Positions 50,646 through 61,101 are shown, counted from the stretch's first letter. The stretch: DNA of 64,000 nucleotides from Schistosoma mansoni (GCF_000237925.1 NC_031502.1:9045352-9109351); one strand, 5' to 3'. The notes: generated by a model from the sequence alone, not told the origin. Made by a program: numbers and translations.

Positions 50646-52504
50646 TATTGAGGACAAATATAACTAAATACTCAGTACTCTTGGTTTTAGAAAGTTGTAA
50701 GTCTTAGAACTGCAGTAATATATAAATATTATTTTAATGTTTCGTACTTACAATTTGTTGTATTTTGCTTTTGAACAAAAATTATTGACCAACAGATGAA
50801 AGTGTCAAACGACAAATAGTCCTATGCACCTATAGTATAATTTTTATCTTGAATAATACCATTTTAATACTTATGAGTATTTGTATGCAATAGACCCTTA
50901 ACCATCATAGAATAATTTAAGTTAACGATAATACTTCAATGCCTTTTTCATAGTTCAATTATCGGATTAATCATTTAGTTAAAAATAGAGAAACGTTTAC
51001 ATAAAAATGATTAGTAAAATTACACTAGTTTATTGTACACAGCAAAATAATCGCTACTAGATAAACTAGATAAAAATCAAGGTCAAATAGTTTCATCCAA
51101 CTTGTTCTTTATTATTGGTCCATACAAGTATCTGAACATTTATAAATACATTTCAAACATGAAACTACTTGGTGATTTAAAGCGATCAGTCCCTTTGATA
51201 AATTTAAATTAATATAATTTGATAATCTTAGTCTTCTTATTGTACTTACTGATCGCTTAAAAGGCAACAAGTATTTATTTTCTCTTGATTCACGACTACT
51301 GAATAGCGAATATCCGTTTGATTGTTTTCACAAAGATAGAATTCCATTAGCACAGTATAATTAGGCTGACGCTTTAAATATTTTATTATACAAGTCGTGA
51401 CTCGACCCTAATCCCAAGCCAATAGCTACTTGATCATTGAACAGTGATAATAATACAAACTGTTATCATCATAACTTACATGTTTCACACATTCACTCAA
51501 CAAATGTGATCCCAGAAAACAATGTTCAATCAGTTTTAATACGAACTAAGTACTTTTTCTTAACAAAAACTCAATTGTTATTTCTGATCATCTTCTTCAG
51601 TGAACATGTAATAACCACAATAATCCTCAGTAAGTCCATAAGACAATTAATGACTAACAATAGAAGTAATTACACTGATATTACTGTTAAGTACATTTTC
51701 AAATGAATCAATTATATCATTAATACTCGTAACATGTATTTACTATGCCAATTTATGACATTATGCCTTGCTTCCATCGATTCGAATCGTTTGTGAATCA
51801 TCTTGTGCTATATTATCTGTGTATACAGTAGGAAGTTATTAAAATTCAGTTATAATTATAATTATTGCTATTACTTTCACATTCAAACATACATAAGTAT
51901 ATTCATACATACATGCAACATACACCCGTACATACGTACATACTTACATACATACATACATACAAAAGACACCCAATTATATAACATGCATGTATGTGCC
52001 TGTAAACTATCATTCTCGTATTCATATATGCCTGAAATAAAAGTGTGGACGTCTACAAATTTTCTGGTATGTATATAATATTTTCCCATCTCTATAGAGT
52101 ACATATGTATCTATGTTAAAATGAACTTCGTTCAGAGTTATTAGCTCATTCAAATTGAAAGTACCCATTTCCAGACAGAATTATAACAATTAGATACTGC
52201 TTTGTGATTGGTTTTGTGTATATTTTTAGAGTCATAAGCATACAAAGGTTAGATATTAAAACCAACCAATTAAATTCACCTCTTGAATAAAACAAAATTC
52301 ACTCTTTTTCATAATAAAATGTTTCACAAAATAGAAATTGCTTATTTCCTTTTTTGCTTCAAATTAATTTTGTTTATGAATGATAATGTTTGGTTAAAAT
52401 ATCATTATGATAACTAAGTAGATTAAACTAGATAAGGATGTCCAATTTACAATTCAAATAACATTTTACTAGTGACTTCGTTCAAAAATAAGATGAAGCC
52501 GCAA
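50646..52504. other. AT-rich stretch with a foldback and a microsatellite
   Basis: At 51176-51263 TTTAAAGCGATCAGT is mirrored by ACTGATCGCTTAAA, a foldback with a spacer of about 60 bases. At 51889-51964 there is a degenerate CATA-type microsatellite. An open frame at 51437-51706 contains a hydrophobic stretch (LLFLIIFFSEHVITTIIL) and a consensus donor (CTCA, then GTAAGT, near 51630) but no recognised product. Confidence 0.4.
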
Positions 52505-52630
52505 ACTTGCTTGTTAAGCCCAATCCCCATCTTATCAGGACAAAACAACCATTCAATGCTTCCAGGTTCTCAATGATGGTTTAACATTGTTCGGTTCATG
52601 ATTCTAATGAAATTCAATAATCCCCATAAC
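52505..52630 (+). mobile_element. Family C SINE, worn 3' half
   Basis: TCAGGACAAAACAACC, CAATGCTTCCAGGTTCTC and ATGATGGTTTAACATTGTTC follow the tail of family C as seen at 50520-50580. The tRNA-like region is missing. Confidence 0.55.
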
Positions 52631-52782
52631 CCCAAACTGAAAAAAGTGTAGATACGAACGAAGAATATTCTTTTCAATAAGTTTCCTCTAAGTTCTGCAC
52701 TGATATTTCCAAATTAGTAACCCAAAAAATGACTAGGTTCAAGGTAAATATGTATAGTAACAAATATATTTTTTATTATGTT

Positions 52783-52990
52783 CCAGTGAGTAGAAAAATT
52801 GTATTTCCGACGTTTCGTGACCTAATGTAAGCCACTTCCTCAGAGTCAATAAATAACCGATATTAAACCAAATTAACCCAAGTCACGAAACGTCAGAAAT
52901 ACAATTTTTCTATCCACTGGGATATAACAAAATCTACTTATTATTAACTCTCTACCCAGTGCTCAATTTATTTGAGACTATCACGTTCAA
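52783..52990. repeat. Penelope-type terminus with minus-strand hammerhead and 39-bp inverted arms
   Basis: CCAGTGAGTAGAAAAATTG begins a 39-bp arm (52783-52821) that is mirrored at 52882-52920. Between them, on the minus strand, is CTGAGGA (52843-52837), a stem II with GTGG / TCAC ends, GAAA (52816-52813) and CGTCGG. These are the hammerhead core elements in the form reported for Penelope-like retroelements, with a very short stem III. The same sequence family makes up 7619-9005. Assignment to a Penelope-like element is inferred from the ribozyme type, not from a linked coding region. Confidence 0.62.
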
Positions 52991-53094
52991 CCTTGTCACC
53001 GAAACCTATAAATATATATAGTTTAAAATTATATCATGAGGATTTTGAATCGTTTATAATATAAAATAAAATTAACACCTTTGAATTTCAGATT

Positions 53095-53240
53095 AGTGGT
53101 CTAGGGGTTAGGTATTCACACATGATACGAAGGTCCTGGGTTTGACTCCCACGTACGAAGTCGTAGATCTGCACTTCTCGGGAGTCTCGTACTATGATGT
53201 GACAGTCATTTGGTCCTTCTAGGTTTGCTCCGGTGGCCTA
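53095..53240 (+). mobile_element. Family C ribozyme SINE, worn
   Basis: A box TTAGTGGTCTAGGGGTTAGG, B box GGGTTTGACTCCC (about 53140), then GATCTGCACTTCTCGGGAG, CATTTGGTCCTTCTAGG and GGTGGCCTAATTAAG. This follows the family C order, with the GACGAAA box lost. Confidence 0.7.
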
Positions 53241-54388
53241 ATTAAGATCATTTCGGGATTTAAACTGTAAAACAAACTTGTTAGTGCTATGATGACTTGT
53301 ATGCAATATTGTCTTGAATAAGTTTATATGATGAAATTGCAAGATAAATGATCAGAACAAATATGGGTAACATGAGGTAAAGCTAAAAGTATAATCAAAG
53401 GTTAAAATGAATTTCTGATCAAAGATTACGTAATATAAAAAGTAATATGAATTAGGTAAGAAATAGTAAATAGGAGTGGACTTTAAATAAATTTCTTAAA
53501 CATTTACAAACCTTAGAATAATTTTAGCAATCATAATATACGAGAACAATATAAATTTAAGCTACGAAAATGTAAAGAGGTAGACTGCATGTACATTAAT
53601 CAAATTATGTTTTCATATCTTCAAAATAATTAATAACTAATTTGGTCAAAGGAAAAGAGGTTAATTATATTCCTTCTGAATGTAAAGTTCCGGCTTTTTG
53701 ATCTGAATAGCTGTGGATCCAATCCTTTAAAGAATTCTTGATCTGACGGATTTTGACAAAATAATCATTGAAAAACCGGCTGTATTATTGGAATATGTTA
53801 GTGGATAATAGAGTATGGATAGTGATTTTTCTGTTGCAGTTTGCTGATCTAAATGGATTTTGATAAAAACAAATCAATATGACAGAGCTTTTCTGATTCA
53901 TACGTTTTGAATCAGTCAATTTTAGAGAGTTGTCAAAATCAATAAAATAATTAACGTTTGCAGATTGTTCCATGTTTTCTCTAATAAATAGGAATAAAGT
54001 ATTTTTCAGAGACGACTTTTCCAACGGACAAATACATGGGTTTCATTTAGCATAGTCTATTTGAGTAATCATATCCGAAATAACTTTACTATCTCTCCAC
54101 CAAGACATACTCAATGTTTAAATAAAAATGATCATATAATCTTGCTTATCCACTTCCTACATATATCTTCAGTATAAATTAACTTTATAACTCTGCCTGT
54201 CTTTATCCTCTTTTTTCGTACATTTTTATGTATAATCATAATCTAGCTTCCGTCCTTAACTTTAAATGGCAGTACCTTTTAAACATTCAGAAATGGGACC
54301 GGCAATATGTAAGCGAACTGTTGGTTAATTCCTAAGTGCTTTTGAATCATGAACATGAAATTTCTATCTGTTTTATCTCTACAAAAAT
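53241..54388. other. AT-rich stretch, nothing firm
   Basis: A minus-strand open frame at 53785-54024 (contains MEQSANVNYFIDFDNSLKL) follows a usable acceptor (CTATTTATTAG) but has no recognised motif. Taken as unproven. Confidence 0.4.
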
Positions 54389-54587
54389 AATAATAGTGGC
54401 TATCAGGACTCAGTGGCCGAGTGGATAACGCTGTGGCGTTTGAAGCGAGGGTACTGGGTTCGAGTCCCAGAGTGAACATCAACTCTGAGATGCAGGTACA
54501 TCCAGCTGACGCGTCCCAAATAGGACAAAACGCGCGTCCTGTATTCCACTGCTAGCCACTATCCATCTCTGCTTACCAATAATAGTG
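54389..54587 (+). mobile_element. Family A ribozyme SINE, 10-bp target duplication
   Basis: AATAATAGTG at 54389-54398 and 54578-54587 frames a headless copy that starts at GCTATCAGGACTCAG. A box GTGGCCGAGTGGATAACG (from 54412) and B box GGGTTCGAGTCCC are intact and resemble a Ser/Leu-type tRNA. The ribozyme at 54498-54546 has CTGACGC in place of CTGACGA and AAAA in place of GAAA. The clean duplication suggests a fairly recent insertion despite the altered ribozyme. Confidence 0.88.
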
Positions 54588-54789
54588 TTCGTTTTCATAA
54601 AATAAATTTTATTGATATTATATTTTGAACAATATATTGTAAATAATGTAGCTAAATGGATAACCTACCATCTGTTAAAAATACTTGACTGTAGTACTGA
54701 ACAAATGCGGTTGCAATATTTGAGAAAGTATAATCTTACTAATGAATGGGCTTTCCTTATAAGTGTTCTAATGCACAAGATGTAGGTTC

Positions 54790-54935
54790 ATAGATTCATG
54801 GCGATCATGGGAGTTGTACATAGGATGAAACTCTTCAGAAATACGATTCCACAGCCCGTCAGGAGTCGAGCTCATGACCCTTAGTGATTTTTTGGTAAAT
54901 CCTTAACCTTTTGACCACTGAGTTGAAAACCATAT
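54790..54935 (-). mobile_element. Family C-like SINE, worn
   Basis: On the minus strand CTCAGTGGTCAAAAGGTTAAGG (A box side) is followed by GAGCTCGACTCCTGACGG (B box side) and TTTCTGAAGAGTTTC, a worn ribozyme start. Confidence 0.55.
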
Positions 54936-55073
54936 ATTCACATTTATAAGTGGTGCTTGACTTTCTAAAAAATTATCCACGAAAAAACTATACATCTCAT
55001 TTGAACCAGGGGTTATAGAGATAATAACGATCATTCCAAGAATCATAAACTTAATAAATGATCCGGTACACAT
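54903..55073 (-). CDS. Possible small secreted protein or exon
   Basis: From an ATG at 55073 the minus strand encodes 56 residues: MCTGSFIKFMILGMIVIIS, then ITPGSNEMYSFFVDNFLES, ending at a TAA inside the SINE A box. The first 22 residues have the layout of a signal peptide (a lysine, a hydrophobic core, then a small-residue end). The last few codons (TQWSKG) come from the SINE, so the true end may be elsewhere or spliced. Nothing recognisable; chance cannot be excluded. Confidence 0.25.
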   Translation of the reverse strand: MCTGSFIKFMILGMIVIISITPGSNEMYSFFVDNFLESQAPLINVNIWFSTQWSKG

Positions 55074-55734
55074 AATTCTATTCAAATCCAAGATGAAGTA
55101 AAATTAGTATTTCGTTGAGATGAAAACACATAGCTTTGATAAATTTCATCTCATGACATTTTATACATTTATTAAAAGGATTAAATTGCTTTGGAAGCAG
55201 TCGGTTCAAATGAAATTAGTCGAAAAACTTAAGTAGATTGATAGTAATTTGCAGAAAAATATCCCATTAGATAGTCACTGACTAATGAAGCATTACGTTA
55301 ACTGTTACTGACCTGAAACTAGATTTACATGTCTTATTACTAGATAGTCATTTTTGGAACAAGATTTCTGTATTCTATTTATCTTTACAAATTGATACGC
55401 TGTTAATGCACATAGAAGAATGAACATACATGAAAAACGAATCAAAATGTGCTACTTAACATGGTTTCAATAACTGAAAAAGCTTTTGCGTCTAATGATA
55501 GTAAGATAAGGGCAACTGTGACTGACTTTGTCATGATGGTACATAGTAAATGCTTTCGAACATTTTATGTGTGAAAAAACCAAAGAAAATTTCAAAACTT
55601 TTATTGTAGTAAGACAAATAACTTAACAGTTAGCTTATTAGTTATCTTGCTTTTATACCGTAGTATTTTGATAATCTACATAACGAATTGATGATAGACA
55701 GCCATTGCAAACTGTGAGTTATTGGAAAGCTGTT
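55074..55734. other. AT-rich stretch, nothing recognised
   Basis: No exon, repeat or RNA gene seen. Confidence 0.5.
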
Positions 55735-55860
55735 TCGTCTTGATATGAGGCCGACTTCTCTGCGAAAGGCACTCACGACCCGGTCGTGAATCGAACCCAG
55801 GACCATTAAGTCTCATCGCAAGCGCTCAATCTTGTGTTGGTCAAAGGCCCATACGCTAAT
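55735..55860 (-). mobile_element. Family C ribozyme SINE, worn
   Basis: On the minus strand: TTGAGCGCTTGCGATGAG, GGTCCTGGGTTCGATTC (B box), then CAGAGAAGTCGGCCTCATAT and CAAGACGAAACAGC. The GACGAAA box survives but the paired stems do not. It lies in a region otherwise without genes. Confidence 0.65.
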
Positions 55861-56201
55861 TGTCCTAAAAGCCGAAATTTAGAATTCTCAAAATCACTAT
55901 AAGTATTTCAGCTAGAGGTCCAGTTACGCCAGAGGATAGTTAGTAGCTGTGCGAAATCGACATCATGTTTTTTATAAACAGTTGGCTTAGCTGGAAGCTT
56001 GAAAACCTTGTACAATGGTAACATTATATTAACAGTAATATGATTTCCAACAAGCATGACCATTCGACATCCAATGTTTTCAAGTCGCTACGCTACCTGA
56101 GATAAATGATTTAATTGCGAACTTAATTTTACAGTTTTACGAACTAAGATTCGTTTGTCTCATAATTAATTCACAGCTTCCGATGATCTTTTCTCAATGA
56201 T
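55861..56201. other. AT-rich stretch, nothing recognised
   Basis: No exon, repeat or RNA gene seen. Confidence 0.5.
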
Positions 56202-56691
56202 CTATTATTTCACTTGTCATCTTTTTACTTGAATATTCCCATTGATGTTTAGCACTACAAATGATCAATCTGTTATTGGCATATGAGCTTACTGTGCTTA
56301 TTGCCTCAATATTGCCTCAATTCACAAGCATTATAAGCAAAAATGTGTATTGGCTAGTAGTGGAATGCAGGACACTTGTTTAGACTTATTTGGAACTGGT
56401 CAGTTGGATGTACCTGCATTTCAAAATTGATGTTCACTACGGCACTCCAACCCAGTACCTTTCGCTTCAAACGCCATCGCGTTACCCACTTACCTACTGA
56501 GTCCTGATAGCCACTTGCTTGTGCAATCGGGTCAAGTTGAAATTCACTTGATATTGTTTACTTGAATCTTCCCATTGATGTTTAGCTTTGCAATTGATCA
56601 GTGTGTTATTGGCATATGTTCATACTGTGCTTATTGCCTTAATATTGCCTTAATTCACAAGCATTATAAGCAAAGAACTATTATTTCATTT
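56202..56691 (-). mobile_element. Family A ribozyme SINE, tandem 1.35-unit copy in one insertion
   Basis: CTATTATTTCACTT (56202-56215) and CTATTATTTCATTT (56678-56691) flank the insert with one mismatch in 14. Reading the minus strand: a head (56675-56559), tRNA-like region (B box GGGTTGGAGTGCC near 56450), a worn ribozyme (about 56410-56360), the tail, and then the start of a second head (56345-56226). The two head copies (TACTTGAAT.TTCCCATTGATG at 56226 and 56559) are 333 bp apart, one unit. A single target duplication around more than one unit means the copied RNA was longer than one unit. Confidence 0.87.
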
Positions 56692-56801
56692 CAAATCAGA
56701 AATATGTATTTTATAAAACTGTCAACATGACATTGAATAAGACAATGTTAAATAGTTTTAATTAACATTGTCGAAAATAATACATAGTCATAATGATAAC
56801 G

Positions 56802-56841
<40 letters not shown>

Positions 56842-56868
56842 GTAGTAGTAGTAGTAGTAGTAGTAGTA
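56802..56868. repeat. Compound microsatellite (ATT)n(AGT)n
   Basis: About 13 ATT units are followed directly by about 9 AGT units. The open frame running through it (poly-Ile, poly-Ser) is an artefact. Confidence 0.95.
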
Positions 56869-57414
56869 TTACACAAGATAAACAACAGATTTTCTGCATA
56901 AAATGTAAACAAACATTTCTGATGATAAGGATAGTAAACTTAAAAACGATGACAAAATGTCAGTTTTTGTTTTTTTTTTTAAACTAAAATGAGTCATTGA
57001 ACTAGGGTCATTTATAATCTTGCCTGTTAATCTTCGCTATAACTTTTCGGTTTGGTAAAAACCTGTATCAAAATGACTGAATTAATTCATAAAAATGAAA
57101 GTGAAAATCAAATTGATGATATTTCGAAATATGGAATTTCAGAAAAAAAATAATAAATTGTCCTATTCGGCACTTATTCAGTGAATATACATTGATTCTG
57201 GTGTCGATTTTCAGTTGAGTTTCAAATCCACTTACTATTGTGGTAGATGCTACTGATGTCGACAGATATCACTTGTATACATAATCAATAGAAAGCGAAA
57301 TGCCCGATGGTACAAGGTTAGGAGGATAAAAGAAAAGAAGACGAGAATAGAGAATGATTGGTGTGAAAACGAAGGAGCAATAAAACATGAGACGATTGAC
57401 TGACATGTTTAGAA

Positions 57415-57686
57415 ACTGACCAGTTGCAGTCCTAACACATCGATGGGAAGATTCAAACAAACAATACTAAAAATGAATTTAAACTTCACCCCATCGCAAA
57501 AGCAAGTGGCTATCAGGACTCAGTGGCCGAGTGGATAACGCGATGGCGTTTGAAGCGAAAGGTACTGGGTTCGAGTCCCAGAGTGAACATTAACTCTGAG
57601 ATGCAGGTACATCCAGCTGACGAGTCCCAAATAGGACAAAACGCGCGTCCTGTATTCCACTGCTAGCCACTATCTATCTTTGTTTA
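57415..57686 (+). mobile_element. Family A ribozyme SINE, long copy
   Basis: Partial head (GACCAGTTGCAGTCCTAACA, GGGAAGATTCAAACAAACAA), link region, A box CAGTGGCCGAGTGGATAACG (from 57520), B box GGGTTCGAGTCCC (57568-57580), GATGCAGGTACATCCAG, ribozyme (57609-57655) and the tail CCACTGCTAGCCACTATC. The tRNA-like boxes are in good condition. The ribozyme has CTGACGA and both stems but AAAA in place of GAAA, the same change as the 54389 copy, so the two may belong to one subfamily. Confidence 0.87.
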
Positions 57687-58074
57687 TTTACTGTATGGTT
57701 CTCAGATTTTACTAAGACACTCCGTAATTTTATATTCGAATACATTTGATTGTCGCCACTGGTGGTCTCGTTCACTACACTATCATTCAAAGACATCAGT
57801 GTTAACTAGTTTACTGGATGACAATTATCCCTACCATACAAGAGAGTATAATAGGTATATAATTAAAGGGTTTACATTTCCCTCTTTTATATCTATAATA
57901 ATAATAATAATAATCAGTATCCATTAGCAAGAGGGTTCCTTGATCGAATCCCTCACTATTGCTTCCATTTACCGAACAAACTGCAGACATGACACTACCG
58001 TAGAACATGACAATAGGCAACAGGTATGTCGATTACTTCCGAGAAGTTGCAAGGTATTTACATCATATATATAT
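57687..58074. other. AT-rich stretch with a short (AAT)n run
   Basis: A short (AAT)n run lies at 57895-57914. Part of 57985-58074 may belong to the repeat that follows. Confidence 0.4.
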
Positions 58075-58330
58075 ATCAGTTGTCCATTTGCATCTTCCGG
58101 TGTGTTCTGCAGTTTAAACTGTCTTCTCTACTGGCCTCTAAGTTTTCTACCAACGCCGTGCTTTTGATGCATTGAAACTCCACTCTGTCCGACAATTTTC
58201 GCAACGTCGACACCACATTCCGTTACATACTATTTACAAACATCCACGTTAGTAGCGGCCACTACACTACAATTGTAATCTGATCACATGTTCATTATAG
58301 ACAATGAGACTTACAGCTGAGACTTTAAAT
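58075..58330. repeat. Unclassified interspersed repeat, copy 2
   Basis: This aligns with 15925-16175 in the same orientation: TTTGCATCTTCCGG, CTACCAACGCCGTGCTTT, CTCTGTCCGACAATTTTCGC, CATTCCGTTACATACTA, GTAGCGGCCACTACACTACA. It is the better preserved of the two copies. Confidence 0.6.
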
Positions 58331-59153
58331 CGATTACCCACCAATTAAATAGGTTCTTTCACAGACAAGTTGAAATGGCTTGATTGGAGTGTCGAACAAT
58401 CGTGTGCTTTATTCGTTGTTTAACCAACAATTAAAGGCTGCTTTCATGAATTATCACTTTAAGATAATGAATACGTCAACCGAAAAAGAGAAACATAAGT
58501 TTCCAATGACCCTAGAAAAATTGCTGTATCAACACATAGAACATCTTTATTCTCTATTGAGTTCGATTTTCAGTCACATCCATCTGAAAGCCATATCACT
58601 TTTTAAAGAAAATGCGATATTAGGAACAGTTTACTCTCTATAAATTGCTGTCGTTTTTCAGAATCTAATCTTATGAACGATGTGACCAAACTTTTAACTG
58701 AAAGCAAATGCTGAAAATTTGGGGTCTGTCTGTATCAGAATGCTCTTATAGAAAATAAACTGATACTTTAGTTAGAATTATCATGTGATGAGGAGATTAC
58801 TGCGGGTTAACTAAAATTTAACTATCAGTTGGTCATCATCAAGGAATAGAAAGCAAGTCAAGTCGATTGATCATTAACAATTAGACTTTTCCTGAAAAAA
58901 GCCGGAAGACAATCCTTATCTAGCTATTGATAAATCTTATTCAATACTTCGGTAATGAAAAATTAATATCCCACTCTGGGTTGATAGATATGAGTAAAGT
59001 AGATGTACCAGATATAAAGAAACTACAATATATTATTCTGGTTAAACCTGCTCTTTTGAACCCCTTTATATTTTTAATGAATACAGTTCAGTGGATTTCT
59101 AACCTTACTAATAATTTGACATTTCATATTGTTATATCCTAGCGAAGATTAGA
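58331..59153. other. AT-rich stretch with two unproven frames
   Basis: Plus-strand open frames at 58380-58643 (contains MTLEKLLYQHIEHLYSLLSS) and 58927-59142 (contains MSKVDVPDIKKLQYIILVK) look mildly protein-like. They lack clear splice sites and recognised motifs. Confidence 0.35.
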
Positions 59154-59660
59154 TTGTAGGTAACTTCTGAGAACTATTAATGGACCAATATCATATATAT
59201 AATCTTATTATATGATCTTATTATATCATATACTATTCGGTAACTGGATTATGCATATCTATCTTCGTCTTATTATATGCTTCATTTTGACCTATAGGCT
59301 ATTATTATACAATTTACTGTTCTTAAGTTATACTCAGTTTATTAATTGTCTCCCACAATCACAGTCATTTTTTGGCTTGATCTTGTACTAATAATATTTC
59401 CTACTTTATGGTGCGATGTGGTCCGTTTGACTTGTATATAAACCAGGTATGTTTGAAATAAATAATTCGTAGAGTGGAAGCTGATACTGGTGTTCTGAAC
59501 TCAACTGGAAGGGCTAGGAGGAAAAAGGACAAACAAGGACGCTAGGCTGCTCATACCGGTCAATACGTCATTTGTTTGGCACAATGCTAAGACTGTATAA
59601 GTCGTATTCCGATTGGCTGATAAGTCACGTGATATTAAATGGCCTAAAAGACACAACACA
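59154..59660. mobile_element. Possible LTR-type fossil fragment
   Basis: This segment stands out from its AT-rich surroundings: a run of short AT repeats (59190-59250), then TTGACTTGTATATAAACCAGG with a TATA-like core, AATAAATAATTCG soon after, and a mixed-composition end (GAACTCAACTGGAAGGGC and on to CCGATTGGCTGATAAGTC). A TATA box and polyadenylation motif close together is what an isolated LTR looks like. No coding region is attached and no family can be named. Old and incomplete if real. Confidence 0.35.
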
Positions 59661-59954
59661 TATGACCTTAATTCAAGAAGTAACAAATACTCAAAACATA
59701 AAATAGATAATTAGAATACTTGTAATTCAATTTTCTGCAGAAATCTATAGAGATATGTAGGCAATTAGTTTTTAAACAATGCATTTTCATCAACTTGACA
59801 TAATCCCATTGTTTTGAACTTTAAAATGAACTGAATAGTTATTCATCACTTCATTGCAGATAGGCAAAATGAATTCTCACATACTATGATTGAAATTTTT
59901 AATAATGAAGTCATTTAGCATTTTACCGTACTATTGATATTGAACTTTCATTCT

Positions 59955-60062
59955 GACTAGTGGCCACATTACAACTTGGTCGATAGGATTTGATCTGCAC
60001 TAAGAAGGACCTGATATACATGACATTGATCACCACTCAATGATCAATAAATTGTGAATATT
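59955..60062 (+). mobile_element. Family B SINE, head only
   Basis: GACTAGTGGCCACATTACAA, GGTCGATAGGATTTGATCTG and GAAGGACCTGATATACATGA match the family B head at 14520-14610. It ends at TGATCAATAAATTGTGAAT, before the tRNA-like part. No clear target duplication. Confidence 0.75.
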
Positions 60063-60570
60063 CCTTTAATGAGCATAATTTCAATTACATTATCTATTTC
60101 ATAAGCTGAATTTATTTTCATGACATAATAATATGGTTCTTATTCCAATTTATCAATGTCACTTTCAACTGTAGTAAAATGATATATATTAACCTTTATA
60201 TTCATTTATTTATCTTTTCTTCGAATGGTTAAAATTATTGAATTAGATAGTCATATATAAATATTCATCATGGGTTTTAAAGACCACCACAACAAATCGA
60301 AGTTTAACTTGTTCAATCGATGTTTAAAGATTAATAACGATGTTCATAAATAGGGTACTGTTTTATGCGTATTCAGCACTCTGCTTCTGATGTACGCCGG
60401 TGAATGAACAATAAAAATTTAATAACTGTAGGATCTAGATTTTTGCTGGTCTGATTTTAATTCCTTCTGAAAGATATCAAACGAACTATTTCAAAACATA
60501 ATAAATCCTTCTTTAACCCAAAGTTTTGATATTACCAGAAGAAAATGTGTACTTCACTATTCACAAGGAA

Positions 60571-60879
60571 CTAGAATCCAACATGTGGCATTTTATAAAC
60601 TAAATGTTTGATTCTCTCTACATTAAAAATTATGGATTCGTTATGACATGAATATAGACAATTAGTGGCATAAACACACCAGAAAGCAACACCATTTGTA
60701 TATTCTAAACTTTTATGTAAATAAGTAAAATCTGTTACATATAAATTCATATACCTGAACATTTATTTTAAAGTGTGTTTAGGTCCACAATAATTTATTT
60801 ACTGATGAGTAAGCAAAAAGAAACAGTATACCAGTAATATGTTTGTAATTATCGAAATAGTGAAAAACAAACATCGCAT
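60571..60879 (-). CDS. Small secreted-protein candidate, two exons, 48-bp intron
   Basis: From the ATG at 60879 exon 1 runs to 60803 (77 bases), donor GTAAAT at 60802. The intron is 60802-60755 (48 bp) with acceptor ATGTTCAG, and exon 2 is 60754-60571 ending in TAG. Splicing keeps the frame and gives 86 residues. It starts MRCLFFTISIITNILLVYC and continues FFLLTHQ, a signal peptide or single membrane anchor. Then comes YMNLYVTDFTYLHKSLEYT and a Cys-containing tail (WCVYATNCLYSCHNES). Very short introns are common near the 5' ends of schistosome genes. The frame is also open upstream to an acceptor-like TTTCAG at about 60993 (YYTEEVQTSLLDEILEIF), so this may instead be the end of a longer protein. 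Family not recognised; the organisation recalls schistosome micro-exon or venom-allergen-like secreted genes only in a general way. Confidence 0.4.
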
Positions 60880-61101
60880 TATTTGTGAAGATATCTGACA
60901 TAACCACAGCTCTTGGAACTTAAATATTTCCAATATTTCATCCAGCAAACTTGTCTGGACTTCTTCAGTGTAATAATTAAATCGAAATCCTGAAACGTTT
61001 AACAATCATATCAAATCAAATCTATACTAAATACTTATTCAATCATATTGAGATGTTGACTTCAGTAAGTAGGAAATTGATTTGAGTTAGTAAGATGTGA
61101 A
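60686..61101. repeat. Left arm of a large inverted duplication
   Basis: Reads as a near-exact reverse complement of 61664-62080. Both arms encode the same residues over the whole shared frame. The inner edge of the match is GATGTGAA here (61094-61101) against TTCACATC at 61664. The outer edge fades near 60686. Confidence 0.92.

Noticed and set aside
51803-52104. Open frames on both strands through the CATA repeat
   Set aside because: Translation of a degenerate microsatellite, not genes.
54399-54577. A possible genuine tRNA gene at the GGCCGAGTGG / GGTTCGAGTCC boxes
   Set aside because: The box spacing is tRNA-like but acceptor-stem pairing is absent, and the same sequence is repeated in several places followed by a ribozyme, so it is SINE.
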